Shown here piece by piece: positions 16,725-26,940 of a stretch of DNA of 38,421 nt; within the stretch, counting starts at the first letter, position 1; every line of letters begins with the position of its first letter. The notes beneath the pieces are model-generated. The model ran no database searches. It saw only the letters and a list, made by a program, of their open reading frames with translations, and was not told the DNA's origin. Where the stretch lies: contig JAIQFX010000052.1 in the NCBI GenBank assembly GCA_020073005.1, forward strand, positions 1 to 38,421, read 5' to 3'. The stretch comes from Terriglobia bacterium. GTDB lineage: Bacteria; Acidobacteriota; Vicinamibacteria; Vicinamibacterales; CAVVIG01. A program made the position numbers and the translations under genes.

Positions 16725-16755
16725 CCGGTTCCAACGTTAATACATACTGGGCAGC
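16725..16755. promoter_or_regulatory. Divergent promoter region (cupin gene / small membrane protein gene)
   Basis: The only A/T-richer spot between two divergent genes (AACGTTAATACATACT). TAATAC and CATACT on + and TATTAA on - resemble -10 boxes, and AACGTT is a 6-base palindrome. No convincing -35 box. Tentative. Confidence 0.25.
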
Positions 16756-17067
16756 GTGAGAACGGTCGTCCTGACGCGAACGCGGATCCGGATCGCATAT
16801 GCGGTCGCCATCGCGGTCGACGTCTGTCAGTGGGTGCTCGGCCCGGTCGGGTGGGCGTTCGCCGACGAGGCCCTCGACGTCCTTGCGGCCGGGTCGATCT
16901 CGTGGGCGATCGGCTTTCACCCGCTGCTGCTGCCGGCGTTCCTGCTCGAGTTCCTGCCGATCGCCGATCTGCTGCCGACCTGGACCGGGTGCGTCGCGCT
17001 CGTCGTGATGCTGCGCCGGCGGAAGGAGCCTCCGCCCCCGGGTCCGGGCGAGGTGATCGATATCTGA
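16756..17067 (+). CDS. Small hypothetical membrane protein
   Basis: 103 residues from GTG 16756; no strong ribosome-binding site. Two or three hydrophobic segments (IAYAVAIAVDVCQWVLGPVGWAF, ISWAIGFHPLLLPAFLLEFLPIADLL, TGCVALVVML) are followed by a cytoplasmic tail RRRKEPPPPGPGE. FLLEFLPIADLLPTWT resembles small inner-membrane proteins of the YkvA-like or DUF4870 kind, but I do not assign a family. Convergent with the bicupin gene, 4 bases apart. Confidence 0.65.
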   Translation: MRTVVLTRTRIRIAYAVAIAVDVCQWVLGPVGWAFADEALDVLAAGSISWAIGFHPLLLPAFLLEFLPIADLLPTWTGCVALVVMLRRRKEPPPPGPGEVIDI

Positions 17068-17071
17068 CCCG

Positions 17072-17773
17072 TTACTTCAGCTCGATGACGATGGCGCGCG
17101 GCGCGCCGCTGACGGCTTCCTCGGTGTCCACGCGCCCGCGCGGCACCCAGCGCGCGTTCTTGAACGCGACGTCGTGCGTTTCTTCCTTCCCGTCGGCCGT
17201 GCGCGTGCGGATGCGCCCGCCGGTCACGAACACTTCGATCGTGTCCGTGTCGTGCGTGTGCCTCGCCGTCGGCGCGCCCGGCTTCCACGTGTAGTCCCAC
17301 ATCCTGACGCGCGCGTTCTCGAGCACGTTCGTGGCGCGGTCGCGAGGAAACGCCTTGGGGTCAGCGCCATTGACGGTCAGCGGCGGGACGAAGTTGTCCT
17401 TCAGATCGACCATGATCGCGAGGCGCTCGGGATCGCCAGGCGTGCCCGTGGCCTCCTCGCGGTGCGTGACGCCCTTCGGCTGGAAATACGGACGCGGAAC
17501 GTCGAACGGCTGTCCCGTCGTGGCGTTGCCGTCCGGCGTCGTCACCGTGATCACGCCGTAGCGCAGGTACACGCCCGCCATGTCGTAGCGATGACGATGG
17601 ATGGGCTGCTTCACGCCGTTGATCCAGTTGACTTCCCAGACGGTGACGCGCGGGTTGTCGAACAACTGCGTGACGCCCTTCCGCGGAAACGCGTGAGGAT
17701 AGTCCTGCGCCGCGAGAACGGTTGCGGCGGCGATGCCGCAGGCCACAATGGCCGCCACGAGGTATCGATGCAT
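17072..17773 (-). CDS. Exported bicupin-like protein
   Basis: 233 residues; ATG 17773 with AAGGAG upstream (overlapping a hairpin arm). Signal peptide MHRYLVAAIVACGIAAATVLAAQ. Two repeats follow: VTQLFDNPRVTVWEVNWINGVKQPIHRHRYD and ATNVLENARVRMWDYTWKPGAPTARHTHDTD. Each carries a cupin-like H-x-H cluster (HRHRYD, HTHDTD), so the protein is an internal duplication. Each half could bind one metal ion. Role unknown; such periplasmic proteins are frequent in Acidobacteriota. Confidence 0.82.
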   Translation of the reverse strand: MHRYLVAAIVACGIAAATVLAAQDYPHAFPRKGVTQLFDNPRVTVWEVNWINGVKQPIHRHRYDMAGVYLRYGVITVTTPDGNATTGQPFDVPRPYFQPKGVTHREEATGTPGDPERLAIMVDLKDNFVPPLTVNGADPKAFPRDRATNVLENARVRMWDYTWKPGAPTARHTHDTDTIEVFVTGGRIRTRTADGKEETHDVAFKNARWVPRGRVDTEEAVSGAPRAIVIELK

Positions 17774-17782
17774 GTGATGCTC

Positions 17783-17809
17783 CTTGCGCGTTCGAAAGTG
17801 TAGCGCAAG
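17783..17809 (-). promoter_or_regulatory. Inverted repeat between cyclic-di-GMP gene and bicupin gene
   Basis: CTTGCGC, 13-base loop, GCGCAAG (perfect 7-bp arms). It lies 40 bases past the stop of the HD-GYP/GGDEF gene and 10 bases upstream of the bicupin start, with the arm GCGCAAG merging into its AAGGAG ribosome-binding site. It could be a terminator stem without T-run, an operator around the TACACT hexamer in the loop, or a translational switch. Confidence 0.4.
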
Positions 17810-17848
17810 CGTGGCTGGGTGCCGCGGTCATCGCCCGCAGGGGAAGAG

Positions 17849-20194
17849 CTACGCGCGCTCGGCGTGCGCCAGGGCGTGGCGGTTGGAGTTGCGGGAGCGA
17901 TGGCCCGCCTTGTCGCGGTACATCCGCTCGTCGGCCGCCGCCAGCAGGTCCTCGAACGTGCGCCCGTCTTCCGGGAAGCGGGCCGGCCCCGCGCTGATCG
18001 ACAGCGCGACGCGGACGCCCGGCCGCGGCTCGAATGGATACGCGCTCACGGCGTTCTGCACTTCGGCCACGCGGCGTGCCTCGTGCTCGGGGCTGCAGTC
18101 CCACAGCACGATGATGAACTCGTCGCCGGCGAAGCGCGCGGCCAGATCGCTCTTGCGGACGGTCGATCCCAGGACGGCGCCCACTGCGCGCAGCGCGCGG
18201 TCGCCCGCCTCGTGACCGTAGGTGTCGTTGATCTCCTTGAGCCGATCCAGATCGAGGACGACGACGCTGGCGCTGGTCTGGGTCTGGGCCGCGCGCGCAA
18301 TCCCGATCTGGAACTCCCGATCGAGCGCGCGGCGGTTCGGCAGCGCGGTCAGCGGATCGGTGTGGGATTCGTGCTGCGTCTGCTCGAAGCGGGTCGAGTT
18401 GTAGATGACCGCCGCGGCCTGCTCGGCGACCCGGCCGAGGATGCGCCGGTGCTCGTCGGTGAAGCAGCCCGGGACCGTGTGGTAGATTACGACCCCGCCG
18501 ATCATCCGTCCCTCGAAGATCAGAGGACAGGGCAGCAGCGCCTTCAGATCCGCGCCGTGCGCGTCACGGCCGTCGGCGCAGGCCGGGAGCCGGAGCGACA
18601 AATCGCTCCAGGACTTCGACGTCCACTTGAACAGCGCTTCGGTGCCGGGCCCGTGCGCGGTCCGGCAGGCGTACCCCTCGGTGTCGCTGCCCAGGAACAG
18701 CGCCGACGTCGTGAAGGGCACGAGCCGGCTGACCTTGTCGTGAATCAGCGCCATCGCGCCGTCGACGCCCAGGTTCGATCCCAGCGCCTGCGCGATTTCG
18801 TAGAGCGTCTGCTCCTCGCGATGCGCGCCCGCGATGTCCTGCAGGGCGAGCTGTTCGTCGCCGGCCGGCGCGCCCTCGGGCGTCGCCTCTGTCAGGTGCA
18901 GGCGCGCGATCAGCAGATCGACCAGCTCCGGATCGAACGACGTGCCCGCGTGCTCGCGCAGCACGGCGGCCGCCTCGGCCGCGCTGCGCCCCGGCCTGTA
19001 GGGACGGTCGGTCTGCAGGGTGCTGTAGCAGTCGGCGATCGCGAGGATGCGCGCGCCGACGGGGATGTGCGCTCCGCGCAGCCCGGCCGGATAGCCCAGG
19101 CCGTCCCAGCGCTCGTGATGGCAGAGCACGAGCTCGGCCACCGGCGCGCCGAACGGCACGTTGCGCAGAATCTCGGCGCCGACACGCGGATGGATCTTGA
19201 CGCGTTCGAATTCCTCGGGCGTGAGCGCGTCGGGCTTCGCCAGGATGTGCTCGGGGACGGCCATGTTGCCGACGTCGTGCAGCAGCGCCGCCGTGCGCAC
19301 GGCCTGCACGTCGCGGTCGGAGAGGCCGACCGCTTCCGCCAGCGTCGCGGCGTATTGCTGGATCGATCGGATGTGCTCGGGCGTGCAGCCCGCCTTGGCT
19401 TCAATCGCGAGCGCGAGCGCCTCGATCGTGGCCAGCTGCACTTCCATCGCGCGGAGCGTTTCATCCTGCTCCTCGCGGAGCCGCGCCACGACGGTGTGGT
19501 AGCTCCGGAAGACCAGGTACAGCGGCATCGCCAGCAGCGCGAGCCAGACGAACCAGCCCCGCGCCCAGGCCGCGGTCGCGACGGCCGCCAGCCCGGCGCC
19601 GACCAGATAGCTCGGCGCGCTCCACAGAAAGTTGCGATGCCAGGTGCGCGCGACGGGCTGCCGTGTCGACAGCGCGATCGCGGCAGCGACCAGCGCGGTG
19701 TTGATGAAGAAGTAGAGCGGCGCCATGACGGCAGCGGCGCGCGCCAGCGCCGCGGCACTCGACGCGTCGGCGCCCATCAACGCGCCCACCGGCAGGCCGG
19801 CGACCGAGACGGTCAGCGTCAGCGTGGCGATGCTGAACACGACGCGGTGCGGCGGGTTGCGCTCGCCGGCGCGCAGCGTGCACTGGGCCCACGCGCTCAC
19901 CGCGGCGATGCACGCGGCCGGCGCGGGCCCGAGCGCGAACAGCGCCCAGAAATTCACCGTGTGTGACAGAGACAGGTTCGACTGGCTGCGGCCGAGCGGC
20001 AGCTCGATCTTCGCCGCCGAGGCGGCGACGCCGAGGCCGAGCAGCGCGAAGAACAGGCCCGCATGCTCCAGGCGCAGCCGCAGCGCGGCGAAGACGAGAC
20101 AGGCGGCGCCCGCGACCACGACGGCGGCGACGTACGCGCGCGCCGGAGCCGGCAGGGCGACGAACGTCGGGTTGTCCGACTTCCGCCTTTTCAT
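17849..20194 (-). CDS. Membrane HD-GYP / GAF / GGDEF cyclic-di-GMP protein
   Basis: 781 residues. About 1-235: six to eight transmembrane helices of a MASE-like sensor. About 255-445: HD-GYP phosphodiesterase domain with H306-D307 (LLHDVGN, usually HDxGK; here N replaces K) and HHERWDGLGYP (G367-P369). About 460-615: GAF domain (LVPFTTSALFLGS, LIFEGRMIGGVVIY). About 620-775: diguanylate cyclase domain with A689-GDEF in place of GGDEF, preceded by DLDRLKEINDTYGHEAGD. Having both a hydrolase and a cyclase domain, it may be bifunctional or one half may be regulatory. It is translationally coupled to the upstream HD-GYP gene (ATGA overlap 20191-20194). Confidence 0.92.
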   Translation of the reverse strand: MKRRKSDNPTFVALPAPARAYVAAVVVAGAACLVFAALRLRLEHAGLFFALLGLGVAASAAKIELPLGRSQSNLSLSHTVNFWALFALGPAPAACIAAVSAWAQCTLRAGERNPPHRVVFSIATLTLTVSVAGLPVGALMGADASSAAALARAAAVMAPLYFFINTALVAAAIALSTRQPVARTWHRNFLWSAPSYLVGAGLAAVATAAWARGWFVWLALLAMPLYLVFRSYHTVVARLREEQDETLRAMEVQLATIEALALAIEAKAGCTPEHIRSIQQYAATLAEAVGLSDRDVQAVRTAALLHDVGNMAVPEHILAKPDALTPEEFERVKIHPRVGAEILRNVPFGAPVAELVLCHHERWDGLGYPAGLRGAHIPVGARILAIADCYSTLQTDRPYRPGRSAAEAAAVLREHAGTSFDPELVDLLIARLHLTEATPEGAPAGDEQLALQDIAGAHREEQTLYEIAQALGSNLGVDGAMALIHDKVSRLVPFTTSALFLGSDTEGYACRTAHGPGTEALFKWTSKSWSDLSLRLPACADGRDAHGADLKALLPCPLIFEGRMIGGVVIYHTVPGCFTDEHRRILGRVAEQAAAVIYNSTRFEQTQHESHTDPLTALPNRRALDREFQIGIARAAQTQTSASVVVLDLDRLKEINDTYGHEAGDRALRAVGAVLGSTVRKSDLAARFAGDEFIIVLWDCSPEHEARRVAEVQNAVSAYPFEPRPGVRVALSISAGPARFPEDGRTFEDLLAAADERMYRDKAGHRSRNSNRHALAHAERA

Positions 20195-20892
20195 ACGGCG
20201 GTCGCCTCCAGCCAGGAAGGATTCGCTCGCGTCCGCGGCCTGTCGGCGCCCTCTCGCGCAGCCCCGTCGCGCAGGTGCTGAACGATTCCCAGGAACGCGT
20301 CGGCGAGGTTCACGTCGTACATCGTCCCGCGGCGCTCGTGAATCATCGCCACCGCGGAGCCGTGCGAGAGCGCCCGGCGGTAGGGACGATCCGACGTCAG
20401 CGCGTCATAGCAGTCGACGACGGCGATCACGCGCGCGCCGATCGGGATGTCCTCGCCCCGAAGCCGATCCGGGTATCCGGTGCCGTCCCAGTTCTCGTGG
20501 TGGTGGCGCACGATGAGCGCGAGCGAGCTCGGAAACGCCGCCGCCGTCAGAATGTCGGCGCCGATCGTCACGTGCGCCTTGACCCGGTCGTATTCGTCCC
20601 GCGTGAGCGGTCCCGGCTTCTGGAGCACGAGATCGGGGATGCCGAGTTTTCCGATGTCGTGCAGGAGCGCGGCGCCGCCAATCGCTTCGAGGATCGCGCT
20701 GTCCGTGATGCCGGTCTCGTGCGCCAGCGCCAGCGCCCAGCGCTGGACGCGCTGCGAGTGCTGTTGCGTCAACCCGTCGCGCGCCGTCATCGTGCGCGCG
20801 AGCGCCTCGCTCAGACGGGAGAGTGTGTCGGCGACCGGTTCACGGCGCGCCCTGGAGCCGGCCCGACCGTGAGAGGCCCCGAACCTAATCAT
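20191..20892 (-). CDS. HD-GYP domain cyclic-di-GMP phosphodiesterase
   Basis: 233 residues from ATG 20892 (MIRFGASHG). ATG 20991 would add 33 residues of non-conserved look. Neither start has a clear ribosome-binding site. The whole protein is a soluble HD-GYP domain: TMTARDGLTQQHSQRVQRWA, LLHDIGKLGIPD with the complete HDxGK motif, HHHENWDGTGYPDRLRG and VVDCYDALTSDRPYR. It should hydrolyse cyclic-di-GMP at a binuclear metal site. No receiver domain is attached, so input may come through the membrane partner encoded immediately downstream. Confidence 0.88.
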   Translation of the reverse strand: MIRFGASHGRAGSRARREPVADTLSRLSEALARTMTARDGLTQQHSQRVQRWALALAHETGITDSAILEAIGGAALLHDIGKLGIPDLVLQKPGPLTRDEYDRVKAHVTIGADILTAAAFPSSLALIVRHHHENWDGTGYPDRLRGEDIPIGARVIAVVDCYDALTSDRPYRRALSHGSAVAMIHERRGTMYDVNLADAFLGIVQHLRDGAAREGADRPRTRANPSWLEATAV

Positions 20893-20906
20893 GACGACAC
20901 AATAGG

Positions 20907-20921
20907 ACAGTAAACGACTGT
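20907..20921. promoter_or_regulatory. Inverted repeat ACAGT-N5-ACTGT upstream of HD-GYP gene
   Basis: Perfect 5-bp arms, 15 bases upstream of ATG 20892 in an A/T-rich patch. TATACA (minus strand, near 20925-20920) could be a -10 box overlapping it. Operator candidate only. If the gene starts at 20991 the repeat would be coding. Confidence 0.3.
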
Positions 20922-20945
20922 ATATCCACTCCCCGTTGGCTGTGC

Positions 20946-20969
20946 ATTCCCCGGGCCGAGGCAGGGAAT
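20946..20969. other. ATTCCC/GGGAAT hairpin in the intergenic region
   Basis: 6-bp arms with a 12-base loop in the 257-base region between the aminotransferase stop and the HD-GYP gene. There is no T-run. It is probably 5'-leader structure of the HD-GYP transcript. The rest of 20922-21149 shows no gene. Confidence 0.25.
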
Positions 20970-20999
20970 CCGGACCAAACGGCCTCCACATCGCCGCTA

Positions 21000-21046
21000 G
21001 GTAATAGGAGTTAAACTATTTATTTGGAAGTAGATATATGCCTAGG
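21000..21046 (-). promoter_or_regulatory. A/T-rich island, probable promoter of the HD-GYP operon
   Basis: About 45 bases of mostly A/T in an otherwise G+C-rich region, bounded by CTAGG and CCTAGG. Minus strand: TTCCAA (-35-like) and TATTAC (-10-like) are about 17 bases apart. TATTAC ends about 12 bases before ATG 20991 and about 110 before ATG 20892, which leaves both starts possible. Confidence 0.35.
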
Positions 21047-21149
21047 ACGAGCCTTGATCGAAGGCACGGCCGCGCCAGATTCTGGGCAGGTCCGCTCGAA
21101 CCAGGTGTTCCGTTTCGAATCAGCCGAATGACAACGTTGGCACGACCCG

Positions 21150-22367
21150 CTAGACCACTTCGGCGACGACGGCCGCGACGACTTCCTCGGCACGGCCGTG
21201 GGGCAGTCCCATCGTGTTGATGCGAATGCGCGGCGTGGAGGCCGTGCTCGCGTCGACGGCGTGGATGTGTTTCGCCGCAAGCCGTTCGACGGCGCCGGGC
21301 GTGACCGGCACGATCCGGAAGAGGCCGCCGAAGGCTGATGTGAAGTAACTCTCGAGCGGCGAGCCGACGGCGTGACGCCGCCAGTCGTGCGCCGCTTCCG
21401 CGAGGCGCGTGAGGATGGCCGCATGATCGGCGCGCAGTCCGTTCGGATTGTCCGCCATCGCCTGCACGAGCGCGAGCGTGACCGCGTCGATGAATCCGGT
21501 CGAGCCGCGCTCGATGCGTTTCATCCGCGCGTCCGCGCTGGCCGCTTCGTCGGCCGTTCTGCAGATCACGATCGCGGCGCCGCCCGGACGATACGCGAAC
21601 GTATTGAACACCTTCGTCGGCCCGAACGCGACGATGACCGGCGCGCCGGCGTCGACCAGCGCGTGAATCGCCGACGCGGATTCGTGAATCGCCTCGCGGT
21701 ACGGCCGGTCGCCGTAGTCGAAGCCGGCGTACGGAAAGTCGACGATGAGCGCCCGATCCTGCGATGCGAATTGCGTCCCCATGACGCGCCAAACCTCATC
21801 GTCGAGGAGCCGGCCGGTGCCGTTGTGGATCGTCTGCGCGACGATGAGGCCGCGCGACGGAATCTCGCTGAAATCAAGCGGACAGGAGTCGAACCGCAGC
21901 CCGTTCGTGTACGCGACCGAACTGTAGCCCGGCCAGCTGTCGGTCTGCACGACGAGGGACCCGTACTCGCCGTGCGGATGCTGCGCGCGGATGCTGGCGA
22001 TCGCGCGCGTGAGCGCGCCGCTGCCGCCGCCGGTCGCCCACGAGACGACCGTGCGCGCGCGAACGGTTGCCGGCAGCTCGATCGTGTCGCACAGGAACTC
22101 CTTGGCCGCGGCCAGCCGCGGGAGATCCGGCGCGTTGTAGCTGCCGCACGCGGTGCCGACGTTCTTGGCGAGCGCGGCGAACGCCGCCGGGAACGCGACG
22201 GCCTGCGACCACGGCTTGCCGTCGGCGCCGACGTTCGTGCCGACGGCGAGGTTCACCTTGCTGGAACTGGTGTCGGCCCTGAAACGCTGGTTCGCGACGA
22301 GATTGGGATCGAGCGCGGGCGGACCTTCGAGCGGGACTCCGAGCGCACTGCCTGCAATGTCTGCCAT
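21150..22367 (-). CDS. Class I aminotransferase (aspartate/aromatic aminotransferase-like)
   Basis: 405 residues. The N-terminus (KVNLAVGTNVGADGKPW) matches the KVNLGVGVY start of AspC/TyrB enzymes. IHNGTGRLLDDEVW stands for the usual HNPTG loop, LIVDFPYAGFDYG is the pyridoxal-Asp region, and FGPTKVFNTFAYRPGG holds the likely Schiff-base Lys in an altered SFSKN context. Family membership is clear by architecture, but several signature residues differ, so it is a divergent subfamily and the substrate cannot be read off. Last gene of the operon, 13 bases after the transporter stop; it may make or consume the 2-oxoacid used by the oxidoreductase encoded upstream. Confidence 0.82.
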   Translation of the reverse strand: MADIAGSALGVPLEGPPALDPNLVANQRFRADTSSSKVNLAVGTNVGADGKPWSQAVAFPAAFAALAKNVGTACGSYNAPDLPRLAAAKEFLCDTIELPATVRARTVVSWATGGGSGALTRAIASIRAQHPHGEYGSLVVQTDSWPGYSSVAYTNGLRFDSCPLDFSEIPSRGLIVAQTIHNGTGRLLDDEVWRVMGTQFASQDRALIVDFPYAGFDYGDRPYREAIHESASAIHALVDAGAPVIVAFGPTKVFNTFAYRPGGAAIVICRTADEAASADARMKRIERGSTGFIDAVTLALVQAMADNPNGLRADHAAILTRLAEAAHDWRRHAVGSPLESYFTSAFGGLFRIVPVTPGAVERLAAKHIHAVDASTASTPRIRINTMGLPHGRAEEVVAAVVAEVV

Positions 22368-22380
22368 GAGGTCTACCAGT

Positions 22381-24066
22381 TTACTTGACCGGCGCGGCCG
22401 GCACGTACGCGGGGAAGACGTACGCGAAGAGCATCGAGATGATGCCCATCAGCGTCATCAACAGCACGCTGTGCTTGATCGTGAACCGGAACAGCCGGCT
22501 CTCGTCTGCCGCGGTCATGCCCGTCGCGGCGACGGCGACGGCGATGCTCTGGATCGAAATCATCTTGCCCATGACGCCCGCGGCCGAGTTCACCGACGCC
22601 GTCAGGATGGGATTGAGATGCAGCGCGTTCGCGGTGACCGCCTGCAGGTTGCCGAAGAGCGCGTTGGTCGACGTGTCGCTGCCGGTGAGGAACACGCCCA
22701 TCCAGCCGACGACGGCGCTGAAGAATGGAAACGCGCTGCCGGACGCCGCCATCGCGAGACCGAGCGTCGACGTCATGCCCGAGTAGTTCATCAGGTACGC
22801 GAGCGCGAGCATCGACGCGATGGTCAGCATCGCGAACGACAGCTGTTTGAACGTCGCCTTGTAGATGCCAACGACCCTCGACGGCGAGACCTTGAGCACG
22901 GCCGCCGCGGCAAGCGTCGCAATGAAGCACGCCGATCCGGACGCGCTCAGCCAGTTGAGCGTGAACACCGCCCCATACGGCGACGGCTTCGGCGTGACGG
23001 GCGGAATCCGCGTGATCAGATTGTGCAGGCCGGGCACGTTCAAGCCGTTGAGCGTGCCGGGATTCATCGGCAGGAACATCGCGAGCAGCCCGTTGGTCCA
23101 GCGATCGATGGCCGCTTTGATGCCGGGCTCGCCCGCGATGAGCACGGCGACGACGAGCAGCAGGTACGGCAGCCACGCGGTGAAGATCTCGCCCGCGGAA
23201 TGCCGCTTCGGCGCGGTGGTCACGGGATGGTCGCTGTCGAGCCGCATGATCGACTTCGGCTTCCACAGCTTCAGCACCGCGACCATCACGACGATGCAGG
23301 TGAGCGAGCTCAGGATGTCGGTCAGCTCGGGCCCGAGGAAATTCGAGACGAAGAACTGCACGCTCGCGAACGACACGCCACACGCGACGATCGCGGGCAG
23401 AATCTCGAGCGCGCGGGCCGGACCCGCCATCACGACGATCAGGTAGCCCGGGATGAGGACGGACATCATCGAGCAGAGGCGCCCGATCATCGCGCTCAGC
23501 GCCAGCACCGGCAGCCCGGTGACGGCCGCGAGCGTCGTCACGGGAATGCCGATCGAGCCGAACGCGACGGGCGCGGTGTTGGCGAGCAGGCAGATGCCCG
23601 CGGCAAAGAAGGGATCGAAGCCGAGGCCCGCGAGCATCGCGCCCGAGACGGCGACCGGCGCGCCGAAGCCGGCGGCGCCTTCGATGAACGCGCCGAACGA
23701 GAACGCGATGAACATCGCCTGCAGGCGGCGATCGTCGGTCAGGCTGCCGACCGAGTCCTTGATGATCTCGAACTTGCCGGTGTCCACCGCGAGGCGGTAC
23801 AGCATGATCGACGCGAACACGATCCACGCGATCGGAAAGAGTCCGTACGCGGCGCCGTAGAGCGACGACATGAGGGCGAGCTGCACCGGCATGCCGTACA
23901 CGAGCAGCGCGACGACGATCGCCGAGCCGAGCGCGGCGAGCGCGGACATCCACGCCGGCTTGCGCCAGACGCCGAGCATGAGGAACAGCACGACGATGGG
24001 AATCGCGGCGACCGGGGCGGACAGGCCGAGGCTCCCGCCCACGGGCTCATAGTTGTGCTGCCACAT
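22381..24066 (-). CDS. Lactate permease family (LctP) transporter
   Basis: 561 residues with at least twelve hydrophobic helices. Family signatures include FIEGAAGFGAPVAVSGAMLAGLGFDP and ANTAPVAFGSIGIPVTTLAAVTGL. These inner-membrane proteins take up L- or D-lactate or glycolate with protons. No lactate dehydrogenase gene is adjacent; the neighbours are 2-oxoacid:ferredoxin oxidoreductase genes (27 bases upstream) and an aminotransferase, so a 2-hydroxy- or 2-oxoacid other than lactate is possible. No Shine-Dalgarno sequence is visible. TATAAC on the minus strand about 12 bases before ATG could be a -10 box, but without a -35. Confidence 0.92.
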   Translation of the reverse strand: MWQHNYEPVGGSLGLSAPVAAIPIVVLFLMLGVWRKPAWMSALAALGSAIVVALLVYGMPVQLALMSSLYGAAYGLFPIAWIVFASIMLYRLAVDTGKFEIIKDSVGSLTDDRRLQAMFIAFSFGAFIEGAAGFGAPVAVSGAMLAGLGFDPFFAAGICLLANTAPVAFGSIGIPVTTLAAVTGLPVLALSAMIGRLCSMMSVLIPGYLIVVMAGPARALEILPAIVACGVSFASVQFFVSNFLGPELTDILSSLTCIVVMVAVLKLWKPKSIMRLDSDHPVTTAPKRHSAGEIFTAWLPYLLLVVAVLIAGEPGIKAAIDRWTNGLLAMFLPMNPGTLNGLNVPGLHNLITRIPPVTPKPSPYGAVFTLNWLSASGSACFIATLAAAAVLKVSPSRVVGIYKATFKQLSFAMLTIASMLALAYLMNYSGMTSTLGLAMAASGSAFPFFSAVVGWMGVFLTGSDTSTNALFGNLQAVTANALHLNPILTASVNSAAGVMGKMISIQSIAVAVAATGMTAADESRLFRFTIKHSVLLMTLMGIISMLFAYVFPAYVPAAPVK

Positions 24067-24093
24067 GCGGGAGAGTTATACCCGAAAGTCGCG

Positions 24094-25514
<1,421 letters not shown>

Positions 25515-25518
<4 letters not shown>

Positions 25519-26912
25519 GCGGTCGCCTCCAGCGCGGGCGCCCGCGCGCCGCTGACGACGCACGACACGATCTCGTCGTGCGAGGGCAGGATGCCGCCAA
25601 GACGATTGACTCTCGTAATCGGGGGCGTCGCGAGATTCGCGTGCGAGATCGCGAGGCGCATCTCGTCCTCGAGCTGTGCGGCGCTCGCCTCGACGACCAC
25701 GACCTCTCGCGCGCGTCCCAGGACCGGCGCGAGCGCGCGAATCGGAAACGGCCAGAGCGTGAGCGGGCGGAACAGTCCCGCCTTGACGCCGCGCGCGCGC
25801 AGCGTCCGCACCGCGCCCTTCGCCATGCGCGACGGCGTGTTGCACGCGACGATCAGGATCTCGGCATCGCCGCACTCGAAGAGATCGGCGCGCGGCTCCT
25901 CGTCCACCATGCGCGCGTACTTCGCGAGGAGCCGCAGGTTCTCGCCCTCGAGCTCGGTCTCGCTCAGGTAGATCGAGGTGATCAGATTCCGCCGGTGCGC
26001 CTCGTCGCCCGCGACGGCCCACGACGGCACGCCGGGCTGCACCATCGTGCGCGGCAGCGTCACGCGGCCGGTCATCTGCGCGAGATACGCGTCGGCGAGC
26101 ACGATGACCGGGTTGCGGTACTTGAAGGCCAGGTCGAACGCGAGCATCGTGAGCTCGAGCATCTCCTGCGGCGTCGCCGGCGCGAGGACGATCGCGTGCG
26201 AGTCGCCGTGGCCGAGGCCGCGGCACGCGAGCTTGATATCGGACTGACTGGGCGCGATGTTGCCCAAGCCCGGACCGCCGCGCATCACGTTGACCACCAC
26301 GCCCGGCACTCTCGCGCCCATCATGTACGACAGGCCCTCGAGCATCAGGCTGAAGCCCGGCGACGACGTGAACGTCGTCGCGCGGACGCCAGCGGAGCCG
26401 GCGCCGTACAACATGTTGATCGCCGCGACTTCGCTCACGGCCTGCACGAACTGGCCGTCGAGCCGCGGCAGCAGCCGCGCCATCAACTCCGCGCCTTCGG
26501 TGGACGGCGTGATCGGATAGCCGAAGAAATGGCGGCAGCCCGCGAGGATCGCGCCGATCGCCGACGCGTACATGCCCTTGATGACGAGCGGTTCGGCGGG
26601 CGGCAGCTCGACGATGGCGTCGGGGATCGGTTCCGCGGCCGGGATCGCGGTGGCGCGCGGCGCGGGCCGCGATGCGCGCGCCGCGTCGGCGAATTCCGGA
26701 CGAAGCGCGTACGGCTCTGGACACGCGTCGAAACACAGACCGCACGCCGTGCAGTGTTCGAGATGGATCCGGACGGGCACGAGACCGGTGACGGGATCGA
26801 TGTCGCTGCCGGGCTCGATGCAATGATGCTCGCAGGCATCGATGCAGCGGCCGCAGCCCTTGCAGGAGTCCGGGACGAGGACGGGCTTTGGCCGCTCGAC
26901 GGTCGCCGCCAT
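25515..26912 (-). CDS. 2-Oxoacid:ferredoxin oxidoreductase, fused delta (ferredoxin)-alpha subunits
   Basis: 465 residues from ATG 26912 (MAATVERPKPVLV). ATG 27020 would add a 36-residue extension with no conserved look and would almost touch the divergent gene. Residues 17-64 hold two CxxCxxCxxxC motifs (C17, C20, C23, C27; C54, C57, C60, C64) for two [4Fe-4S] clusters: the delta subunit. From about residue 110 comes the alpha subunit (IKGMYASAIGAILAGC, FFGYPITPSTEGAELMA, GGPGLGNIAPSQSD). It is closest in character to the KorA/VorA group acting on 2-oxoglutarate or branched or aromatic 2-oxoacids. First gene of the four-gene operon. Confidence 0.9.
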
Positions 26913-26940
26913 GCGGACATTCGATTGCAAAGCGGTCGCC

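Noticed and set aside
17819-19966. 715-residue open frame on + over the HD-GYP/GGDEF gene
   Set aside because: Antisense shadow of a gene with intact catalytic motifs.
21105-21125. TTCGAATC reminiscent of a tRNA T-loop
   Set aside because: No acceptor, D or anticodon stems can be built around it.
21020-21150. Minus-strand frame with CQRCH, a CxxCH heme-like motif, just past the aminotransferase stop
   Set aside because: No start codon, ribosome-binding site or upstream coding of its own; the frame runs out of the aminotransferase shadow. Possible relic, but not supportable as a gene.
24067-24093. TATAAC as an internal promoter of the permease gene
   Set aside because: No -35 box at proper spacing, and the 27-base gap fits simple operon read-through.
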